Assembly (NCBI GenBank): GCA_902781215.1
Contig: CACZIO010000003.1
Location: forward strand, 1-64,000
DNA length: 64,000 nucleotides
Source of the DNA: an uncultured Lachnospiraceae bacterium
Lineage (GTDB): Bacteria; Bacillota; Clostridia; Lachnospirales; Lachnospiraceae
Reading direction: 5' to 3'
Shown: in pieces, positions 21,995 to 28,398 of the stretch
Position numbering within the stretch: position 1 is the stretch's first letter
Layout: each line of letters begins with the position of its first letter
Made by a program: the position numbers and the translations under genes
The notes under the pieces: model-generated
Databases searched by the model: none
What the model saw: the letters and a program-made list of their open reading frames with translations, nothing else
Told to the model about the DNA's origin: nothing

Positions 21995-22891
21995 ATGACC
22001 ATACAACAGATCGAATATGTGCTGGCGGTCGCCGAGAGCAGGTCCATCAACAGTGCCTCCAAAACCCTCTTTATTTCCCAGTCGAGGCTGTCCGGAGCGA
22101 TCCGGGAGCTGGAGGAGGAGATCGGGGTGACCATTTTTGCGCGCACAAACCGCGGAATCCGGGTCACGCCGGAGGGAGAGGAGTTTCTGGGATATGCCAG
22201 GCAGGTCAAGGATCAGTTCCTTTTGATGGAGGACCGGTATCTGCGGACAGAAAAACGCCGCAGCCGGTTCTCTGTCTCCATGCAGCACTACACCTTTGCC
22301 GTGCAGGCCTTTATCCGGACAGTCCGCGCCTGCGGGACGGACCGCTATGAATTTGCCGTCTATGAAACCCGCACCGGTGAGGTGATCCGCAATGTCAGGA
22401 CGCTGAAGAGCGAACTGGGCATTCTCTACCTCAACGATTTCAACAGGAGTGTCCTGACAAAATTGTTCAATGACTGCGGGATCGAGTTCATCCCGCTTTT
22501 TGACTGCCCGATCTCCGTCTATTTATGGAGAGAACATCCGCTGGCGGACCGGAGCGCCGTCAGCATCGAGCAGCTCGCTCCCTATCCCTGCATTTCCTTT
22601 GACCAGGGAGAGGAGAACTCCTTTTATTTCGCGGAGGAGGTCATGAGCACCTACCACTATCGCCAGGTTATCCGGGTCAGCGACCGTGCGACCATTCTGA
22701 ATATGATGGTGGGTCTGGGCGGATATACGCTCTGCAGCGGTATCATCTGCGAGGAACTCAACGGAGACCTCTACCGCGCCGTCCCCCTCCGCACAAAGGA
22801 GAAGATGACCATCGGCTATATCAAAAAGAAACAGGTACCTCTCAGCAGTATTGCGCAGAGGTACCTGGAAGAATTGCAGAATTTTGTCTGA
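21995..22891 (+). CDS. LysR-family transcriptional regulator
   Basis: DNA-binding regulator of 298 aa. The N-terminal helix-turn-helix is typical (SINSASKTLFISQSRLSGAI, residues 17-36), followed by LEEEIGVTIFARTNRGIRVT. The C-terminal half is a periplasmic-binding-like effector domain. It closes the sulfur cluster and is the only regulator in it, so it probably controls sulfate assimilation, perhaps through the dyad at 9036. The ATG at 21995 is the family start; the preceding in-frame extension overlaps hcyD. The effector is unknown. Confidence 0.9.
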   Translation: MTIQQIEYVLAVAESRSINSASKTLFISQSRLSGAIRELEEEIGVTIFARTNRGIRVTPEGEEFLGYARQVKDQFLLMEDRYLRTEKRRSRFSVSMQHYTFAVQAFIRTVRACGTDRYEFAVYETRTGEVIRNVRTLKSELGILYLNDFNRSVLTKLFNDCGIEFIPLFDCPISVYLWREHPLADRSAVSIEQLAPYPCISFDQGEENSFYFAEEVMSTYHYRQVIRVSDRATILNMMVGLGGYTLCSGIICEELNGDLYRAVPLRTKEKMTIGYIKKKQVPLSSIAQRYLEELQNFV

Positions 22892-22903
22892 TCGGGCATT
22901 TTT

Positions 22904-23019
22904 CACTCTTCCGCAACATGCCGGAGCACGCAAGTGCGCAGGCAATCGTCAACAAATGCAAAGCATTTGTCCGAGAAATTCGTATTTCAAAGCCTTACAT
23001 ATAAGGGCTTTGAAATTGA
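22904..23019 (-). repeat. Dispersed 116-bp multi-hairpin repeat, copy 2
   Basis: Reverse complement of 8805-8920 with two substitutions over about 113 bases. It lies in the convergent spacer between the LysR gene and metY. The near identity across the sulfur cluster suggests recent copying or gene conversion. Confidence 0.9.
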
Positions 23020-23040
23020 CGATTTCTCGTTGACATCACA

Positions 23041-23162
23041 GGATGCTTGTGCTCCGTCACAAGCATCCGGAGTGAAAAAAACGCTATCGAGTGTTTTTTC
23101 ACCCTTCGGAGAATTTCGTTAAGGCGAATTCTCCGAAGGATCACAGAAGCTTTGGGCCGTCT
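23041..23162. repeat. Array of three hairpins plus a family A fragment before metY end
   Basis: Hairpin 1: GGATGCTTGTG (23041) with CACAAGCATCC (23058). Hairpin 2: GTGAAAAAAAC (23072) with GTGTTTTTTCAC (23091). Hairpin 3: CCTTCGGAGAATTTCG (23103) with CGAATTCTCCGAAGG (23125). Then 23139-23162 resembles the reverse complement of the family A hairpin at 38290-38316. The A/T tracts could end transcription from both sides. Confidence 0.7.
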
Positions 23163-23164
23163 TT

Positions 23165-24391
23165 TCATCCGGCAGACGCCAGGGCGGTGAGGAAATCATC
23201 AATCAGGTCCTCCGCGTCCTCGATCCCGACGGAGACGCGCACCGTGTCCTCGAAGACGCCGGCGTCCGCCTTCTGCCGGTCCGTATTTTTGGAAAAGATG
23301 GTTGTGGAAGGGAGAAGGACCAGGGTCCGCACATCGCCGATGTTGGAAGCGATGCAGGCGCAGTGCAGGCGGTTGATGACAGCCCTTGCTCTTTCCGCCG
23401 ACCCTGCGCGGAAGGTCAGGATCCCACCGCCCAGCCCCCGGAACTGCGCAGCGCACAGGTCCTTTTCGGGATTCCCGTCCAGAGCCGGATAATTGACATC
23501 GACCCGGGCTTTTTGCAGCTCCCGGGCCAGCCGGGCGGCGTTATCACAGATCCGCTCCATGCGAAGCCCCAGTGTCTCCAGCCCCAGGATCCCCAGATAA
23601 GCATTCATGGGGCTCAGGCACCCGCCCAGGTTTTCGTGGATGTCGGTGCGCAGCCGCAGGAGGAAGGCAAGCCTGCCGGCATGCTCGAATCCCCGCAGGG
23701 CAGGGAAACGGACACTGTCCCATGGAAATGTCCCGCCGTCCACCACCACGCCGCTGATGGCATTTCCGCTGCCGGAAATATATTTGGAGGTGGAGTGAAT
23801 GACCAGGTCCGCCCCCAGGGAGAGGGGCCTGCACAGAAAGGGCGTCGCGGTCGTACTGTCCACGATCAGGGGAAGGCCTGCCGCATGGGCGGCCTGCGCC
23901 GCCGCGCGTATATCCATGACATGCAGGGCCGGATTGGCAATCACCTCTCCGAACACACATCTGGTCCGTTCGGAGACCGAGGCCTGAATCGTATCCGGGT
24001 CCAGGCGGGGGACAAAGCGCGTGTGGATCCCGAGCTTATCCAGGTCATCCAGAAGTCCGATGGTCCCGCCGTACAGACAGCCGGAGGCGATGATCTCATC
24101 TCCGGGGGTCAGCAGGCTCAGGAGAGTGTGCGAGACAGCGGCCATACCGGAAGACGTCGCCACGGCGCCGATCCCGCCCTCCAGCCGGCTGATTTTCTGC
24201 TCGAAAGCTGCCACAGTTGGATTGCCGATCCTCGAATAGGCATATCCGGCTTTTTTATGGGAAAAGACTCTTTCCAGTTCTTCGATCGTTTCACAGAGGA
24301 AGGCATTGGACTGGGAGACCGGCACCAGGGTGGCGCCGTCCGGATAATGCTCTGCCTCATTACCATGAAGAAGACAAGTGTTGAAATTCAT
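23165..24391 (-). CDS. metY: O-acetylhomoserine sulfhydrylase (MetY) family enzyme
   Basis: PLP enzyme of the Cys/Met metabolism family, 408 aa. The PLP lysine lies in HSTSKYISGSG (about residue 209). YAYSRIGNPTVAAFEQ (near 49) and ATSSGMAAVSHTLLSLL (near 77) are family hallmarks. Substrate choice (O-acetylhomoserine sulfhydrylase, cystathionine gamma-synthase or a lyase) cannot be fixed by eye. Its position beside the HcyS/HcyF/HcyD set, as in Wolinella, favours homocysteine synthesis from O-acetylhomoserine using thiocarboxylate sulfur. It is transcribed toward the LysR gene and diverges from the glnA promoter at 24595. Confidence 0.8.
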   Translation of the reverse strand: MNFNTCLLHGNEAEHYPDGATLVPVSQSNAFLCETIEELERVFSHKKAGYAYSRIGNPTVAAFEQKISRLEGGIGAVATSSGMAAVSHTLLSLLTPGDEIIASGCLYGGTIGLLDDLDKLGIHTRFVPRLDPDTIQASVSERTRCVFGEVIANPALHVMDIRAAAQAAHAAGLPLIVDSTTATPFLCRPLSLGADLVIHSTSKYISGSGNAISGVVVDGGTFPWDSVRFPALRGFEHAGRLAFLLRLRTDIHENLGGCLSPMNAYLGILGLETLGLRMERICDNAARLARELQKARVDVNYPALDGNPEKDLCAAQFRGLGGGILTFRAGSAERARAVINRLHCACIASNIGDVRTLVLLPSTTIFSKNTDRQKADAGVFEDTVRVSVGIEDAEDLIDDFLTALASAG

Positions 24392-24594
24392 AGAATTGAC
24401 TCCTGTTATTCCTGCGGCTTTCAGACCAATTCTAACAGGGATATTCCTTTGCGGTTATCTGTTCTTTCAATAACCGGCGCGCCGGTACATGCGGTGTGGT
24501 CCCCTGCGTAAAACAGGTACGCAGGCAGCTGTCAGGCCATTCTGCGTGTAGGAAGGCGCCCGGAGGAATTGCTCTGCATTGTGAATACAAATAA

Positions 24595-24622
24595 TTGACT
24601 TTATGTTTCCCGCGGGTATAAT
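24595..24622 (+). promoter_or_regulatory. Promoter of glnA-nitR-dapL
   Basis: TTGACT (24595-24600), a 16-base spacer, then a perfect TATAAT (24617-24622). Transcription would start near 24629, only a few bases before the attenuator. Confidence 0.8.
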
Positions 24623-24629
24623 AATGAAG

Positions 24630-24686
24630 TGAGCAAAGGCGCTTGAAGCGGCAGCGGAGGCTGCCCTGTTCAGGTGCCTTTTTTTC
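24630..24686 (+). promoter_or_regulatory. Leader attenuator with ANTAR-like hexaloop
   Basis: Terminator form: AAGGCGCTTGAA (24636-24647) pairs over 12 bp, with G-U pairs, to TTCAGGTGCCTT (24669-24680), with inner hairpin GGCAGC-GGAG-GCTGCC and a run of seven T. Antiterminator form: TGAGC (24630-24634) pairs with GCTTG (24641-24645) around hexaloop AAAGGC, which has A at position 1 and G at position 4 as in ANTAR target RNAs. The two forms exclude each other. The second consensus hexaloop is not evident. The ANTAR protein at 26090 is the natural candidate ligand. Confidence 0.6.
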
Positions 24687-24829
24687 TTTTTCAGGCATGT
24701 CTGACGGCATCGGACGGACCTGAAGGCGCGGAAGGTAAATCTTTAAGATAAAAGCCAAAAAATAGCAAAACACTGCGCAGAGTTTTGAATGGAAAAACAG
24801 ACCATGATCACAGAGGGAAAGGACTGGAT

Positions 24830-26047
24830 ATGCAGGGATACGAAGAACTGATGCAGTTTGTCGAGGAGGAAAACGTGGAGTTTATCCGGCTCGCCTTTTT
24901 TGATGTATTCGGTAAACAGAAAAATATAGCCATCATGTCCGGCGAGCTGGAGCGGGCTGTCAGGTGGGGCGTCTCGATCGACGGGTCTGCCGTCGCGGGG
25001 TTTGACACCGATGTGCGGAGTGATCTCTTCCTCAAGCCAGACCTGTCGACGATCTCCATTGTGCCCTGGCGGCCCTCCGACAGCAGGGTCTGCCGGATCT
25101 TCTGTGACATCGTTGATCCGGACGGGACGCCCTTCGAGGCGGACAGCAGATACATCCTCCGCCGGGCCGTGCAGGATGCGGCGGAGCGCGGCATCCGGGT
25201 GAAATTCGCCTCCGAGATGGAGTTTTATGTGTTCCGCAGGGATGCCCTGGGCCAGGTGACCCAGACACCGATCGACCGGGCCGGCTACATGGACGTCGAA
25301 CCCCTCGACGCAGGGGAAAACCTGCGGCGGGACATCTGCTTTGCCCTGCAGGATATGGGCATACAGCCGGAATCCTCCCACCATGAGCGAGGGCCGGGCC
25401 AGATGGAGATCGATTTCCGTTACAGTGATCCCCTGACGGCCGCGGACAATACCTCCACGGTCAAGTGGGCGGTCCGCAGCATCTGCGCGGCGGATGGCTG
25501 TGCGGCGGATTTCTCCCCCAAGCCGATCCCGGATGCGCCCGGAAGCGGAATGCACCTGAATATTTCCGTGCACAGCGAGGACGGGATCGACTACACAGAT
25601 GCCTTCATGGCGGGGATCCTGAAGTCTGTCCGCGACATCACCCTCTTTCTCAATCCTGTGGAGCAGTCCTATGCCCGCCTGGGCAGGATGGAGGCGCCCC
25701 GCTATGTCAGCTGGGCTGTGCAGAACCGCAGCCAGCTCATCCGGATCCCCGCGGATCCCTCCGGACGAAGGCGGATCGAGCTCAGGTCACCCGATCCCAA
25801 GGCCAACCCCTATCTGGCCTTTGCTCTCCTGATCCGGGCGGGCATGAACGGGATCGACCAGCATCTGACCCTCCCGTCCCCCCTGGATATCAATCTCTAC
25901 ACGGCCGACCCCGTCCTCATGCGCGGCCTCGAGCAGCTTCCCGGCAGCCTTCAGGAGGCGGTGCAGATCGTGCAGGAGAGTGACCTGGTCAGGAAATATG
26001 TGCCCGGGACCTGTCTGCGGGCCTACACCCGGAGAACTTCGAGATGA
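24830..26047 (+). CDS. glnA: Glutamine synthetase type I family
   Basis: GS-I family protein of 405 aa, somewhat short (about 440 usual). The N-terminus contains FIRLAFFDVFGKQKNIAI and DGSAVAGF. Active-site segments are SEMEFYVF near residue 126, HHERGPGQMEID near 185, GSGMHLNIS near 238 and ELRSPDPKANPYLAF near 318. The ATG at 24830 with GAGGGAAAGG upstream is preferred over an in-frame TTG at 24785. It is followed by an ANTAR gene, as glnA is by nitR in Clostridium. A gamma-glutamyl-amine ligase role cannot be excluded, but this operon supports ammonia assimilation. Confidence 0.87.
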   Translation: MQGYEELMQFVEEENVEFIRLAFFDVFGKQKNIAIMSGELERAVRWGVSIDGSAVAGFDTDVRSDLFLKPDLSTISIVPWRPSDSRVCRIFCDIVDPDGTPFEADSRYILRRAVQDAAERGIRVKFASEMEFYVFRRDALGQVTQTPIDRAGYMDVEPLDAGENLRRDICFALQDMGIQPESSHHERGPGQMEIDFRYSDPLTAADNTSTVKWAVRSICAADGCAADFSPKPIPDAPGSGMHLNISVHSEDGIDYTDAFMAGILKSVRDITLFLNPVEQSYARLGRMEAPRYVSWAVQNRSQLIRIPADPSGRRRIELRSPDPKANPYLAFALLIRAGMNGIDQHLTLPSPLDINLYTADPVLMRGLEQLPGSLQEAVQIVQESDLVRKYVPGTCLRAYTRRTSR

Positions 26048-26089
26048 GAGAGTTCCCGGGAAATTGATCATATATTCGTTGAGGTATTT

Positions 26090-26713
26090 ATGAAACAGAC
26101 AGTTTCGCCGTGCAGTATCATAGCGGCGGCAGGGACAGAAGAGACCATGCGCGCCATTCTGCAGATCCTGGCGGATGTGCAGACCCTGACCCGGTCCTCG
26201 GGACCCCCTCTGCGCATTCTCCAGGCCAGGACGGTGACGGAGATCGCCCAGGCGGCGTCATCGCCAGCAGCGGCCGCCCCGCCGGAGATCCTCCTCTTTG
26301 GCATGTCGCGGAAGGAGTCGGCCGCCATGGACGATCTGCTGATGGTCTCCTCCAGGAATCCGCAGATGCAGATCATCCTCCTGGTCGGCAAGGAGGTGGA
26401 GGCGCAGATCGGCTACCGCTGCAGGAATTACCCGGTCTATGTGATGACCCTTCCCCTCAGGCGCAGGATCCTGACGGAGATGGTCCGGCTGATCCTGAAC
26501 ATGCGCGCCCGCCTGATGGAGCGGGAGGAGGAGCTGAAGCGCATGCGCAAAAGGCTCAATGAGATCAGCGTCACGACCAGGGCCAAGTGCCTGCTGATCC
26601 AGATGCGTCAGATGACGGAGGACCAGGCCCATTACTACCTGGAAAAGAGGGCCATGGACGACGGCCTCACCAAGATGGAGGTCGCGGCCCAGATCATCCG
26701 CGAGTATACATGA
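26090..26713 (+). CDS. nitR: ANTAR-domain antitermination regulator, NitR-like
   Basis: A 207-aa protein with an N-terminal receiver-like region (about 1-125; EILLFGMSRKESAAMDDLL), a coiled linker rich in Glu and Arg (REEELKRMRKRLNE) and a C-terminal ANTAR domain (about 155-207; AKCLLIQMRQMTEDQAHYYL then KMEVAAQIIRE). ANTAR proteins bind paired RNA hairpins and prevent early termination. The receiver lacks a clear phospho-acceptor Asp pattern. It lies 42 bases after glnA and its likely target is the leader at 24630, an autoregulatory loop like that proposed for clostridial nitR. The family call is firm, the target is inferred. Confidence 0.85.
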   Translation: MKQTVSPCSIIAAAGTEETMRAILQILADVQTLTRSSGPPLRILQARTVTEIAQAASSPAAAAPPEILLFGMSRKESAAMDDLLMVSSRNPQMQIILLVGKEVEAQIGYRCRNYPVYVMTLPLRRRILTEMVRLILNMRARLMEREEELKRMRKRLNEISVTTRAKCLLIQMRQMTEDQAHYYLEKRAMDDGLTKMEVAAQIIREYT

Positions 26714-26733
26714 TAATTACGGAGGAACGGATT

Positions 26734-27963
26734 ATGGCAAAAGCGAATCAGAACTACCTGCAGCTCCCGGGAAACTATCTTTTTTCCACCATTGCGCAGA
26801 AGGTCCGGGAATATCAGGAGAGCCATCCCGGGACAGAGGTCATCCGGCTGGGGATCGGTGATGTGACACAGCCGATCGCCCCGGAGATCATCCGGGCCCT
26901 CCACAGCGCGGTCGACGAGATGGGGCAGGCGGACACCTTCCGCGGCTATGCCCCCGACCTCGGCTATGACTTTCTGCGGGAGACCATCGCGGAATATGAT
27001 TTCCGGAGCCGGGGCTGTGACATCTCAGCGGACGAGATCTTTATCTCCGACGGGGCCAAGTGCGACTGCAGCAATATCCAGGAGATCTTCAGCACCGACA
27101 ACACGATCGCGGTCTGCGACCCGGTCTATCCGGTCTACGTGGACTCCAATGTCATGGCGGGCCGGACCGGCCCCTACGACGCGGCGGCCGGCTGCTACCG
27201 GGATGTCGTCTACATGCCCTGCACGGCCGATAACGGCTTTGCGCCGGAGCTGCCAAAGCCCTCTGACGGGAAGGCGCCGGACCTGATCTATCTTTGCTTT
27301 CCCAACAATCCGACGGGGGCGGTCATGACAAAAGACCGGCTTCAGGAGTGGGTGGACTACGCGAACCGCCACGGCTCCATCATTCTCTATGATGCCGCCT
27401 ACGAGGCCTTTATCTCGGAGGACAAGGTCCCCCACAGTATCTATGAGTGCGAGGGGGCCAGGGGCTGCGCCATCGAGTTCCGGTCCTTCTCCAAGACGGC
27501 CGGCTTCACGGGCCTGCGCCTGGGCTTTACCGTCATCCCGAAGGATCTGGAGGCGGACGGGGTCCGTCTCCATCCCCTCTGGGCCAGACGCCACGGGACC
27601 AAGTACAACGGCGCTCCCTATATCATCCAGCGGGCCGGTCAGGCTGCCTATTCGGAGAGGGGAAGACAGCAGATCAGGGACCAGATCGCCTACTACATGC
27701 GCAACGCGAAGTGCATTCTGGAGGGACTGCGCGGCGCGGGCTATGAGGTCTACGGCGGCGTCAATGCCCCCTATATCTGGCTCAGGACCCCTGATGACAT
27801 GACCAGCTGGGCGTTTTTTGACAGCCTGCTGGAAAAAGCCAATGTCGTCGGCACCCCCGGCTCCGGCTTCGGACCCGCGGGAGAGCATTTCTTCCGCCTG
27901 ACCGCCTTCGGGACCATTGAAAATACCCTGCGGGCCATCGACAGGATCCGGCAGTCGATGTAA
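26734..27963 (+). CDS. dapL: LL-diaminopimelate aminotransferase
   Basis: Converts tetrahydrodipicolinate directly to LL-diaminopimelate using glutamate as amino donor, for lysine and peptidoglycan. It is 409 aa, the usual DapL length. Family features are the N-terminus NYLQLPGNYLFSTIA, RLGIGDVTQPIAP near residue 44, ISDGAKCDCSNIQ near 107 and the PLP lysine in SFSKTAGFTGLRLG near 251. The ATG at 26734 follows GGAGGAA; the frame open upstream overlaps nitR. Placement after glnA-nitR suggests nitrogen-responsive control. The Ddh enzyme of an alternative pathway is encoded at 43244. Confidence 0.92.
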   Translation: MAKANQNYLQLPGNYLFSTIAQKVREYQESHPGTEVIRLGIGDVTQPIAPEIIRALHSAVDEMGQADTFRGYAPDLGYDFLRETIAEYDFRSRGCDISADEIFISDGAKCDCSNIQEIFSTDNTIAVCDPVYPVYVDSNVMAGRTGPYDAAAGCYRDVVYMPCTADNGFAPELPKPSDGKAPDLIYLCFPNNPTGAVMTKDRLQEWVDYANRHGSIILYDAAYEAFISEDKVPHSIYECEGARGCAIEFRSFSKTAGFTGLRLGFTVIPKDLEADGVRLHPLWARRHGTKYNGAPYIIQRAGQAAYSERGRQQIRDQIAYYMRNAKCILEGLRGAGYEVYGGVNAPYIWLRTPDDMTSWAFFDSLLEKANVVGTPGSGFGPAGEHFFRLTAFGTIENTLRAIDRIRQSM

Positions 27964-28398
27964 GTGCAGACAGGGCCCTGTATTCAGGAACAGTGGGTAG
28001 ATGGAAACGTTTGTGGAAAGCTTTTTTTCTTGACATTGCAAAATGGCTATGGCAATATAAGCCATGGCTTTTTTGTCTGCGGCAGAGTCCTGCGCTTTTT
28101 TTGGAATATACATGTATACAATACGTTAAAGCGTATATGTATCTATGTGATATGATATGGAAAGAAGTGCCAGGCCTCTGTTTTGCGCGTCCGCAATGAG
28201 CCATGCGCATACATTCTGCCATTTGGCCGATGAGAGCCTGCTCTCAATCGGACACAGGGCAGAATGTATGCATACGGCGAATGCCGCGACAGTGAGCGGA
28301 CGAAGTCCGCGAACCTGTCGGCAGGGCTCGGCAATAATAAGCCGTGCGCATTTTTTACTGCGCTTCGACATAAAGGATACGAGGAAGGAAGCGAGAGA
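27964..28398. other. 435-bp ileS leader with stacked hairpins, no T-box
   Basis: After the dapL terminator come an AT-rich segment (28085-28155, likely promoter) and three hairpins. Hairpin 1: GCATACATTCTGCC (28207) with GGCAGAATGTATGC (28258), enclosing CCGATGAGAGC-CTGC-TCTCAATCGG. Hairpin 2: GCCGCGACAG (28283) with CTGTCGGC (28315), enclosing GCGGAC-GAA-GTCCGC. Hairpin 3: CGGC/GCCG near 28330-28345 followed by six T. A T-box sequence (AGGGTGG...) was looked for and not found. Confidence 0.55.
28043..28074 (+). terminator. Intrinsic terminator after dapL
   Basis: ATGGCT (28043-28048) pairs with AGCCAT (28060-28065), and GGC then six T follow. It lies 80 bases after the dapL stop. Confidence 0.5.

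Larger units (their letters stand above)
24392..24829. other. 438-bp divergent control region between metY and glnA
   Basis: Holds the metY 5' region (hairpins GGTTAT/ATAACC at 24463-24485 and CCTGCGTA/TACGCAGG near 24514-24536 on either strand, palindrome ACCGGCGCGCCGGT), then the + strand promoter at 24595 and the attenuator at 24630. No SAM riboswitch core was recognised upstream of metY. Confidence 0.5.

Noticed and set aside
24392..24590. SAM (S-box) riboswitch before metY
   Set aside because: Hairpins are present but the S-box core and its order of stems were not recognised.
24630..24686. Full dual-hexaloop ANTAR RNA motif
   Set aside because: Only the first loop (AAAGGC) meets the A1/G4 rule. 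The second hairpin has a GGAG tetraloop, so I report an ANTAR-like attenuator instead of the complete motif.
28160..28398. T-box riboswitch before ileS
   Set aside because: No T-box sequence or specifier arrangement was seen although the region is rich in hairpins.
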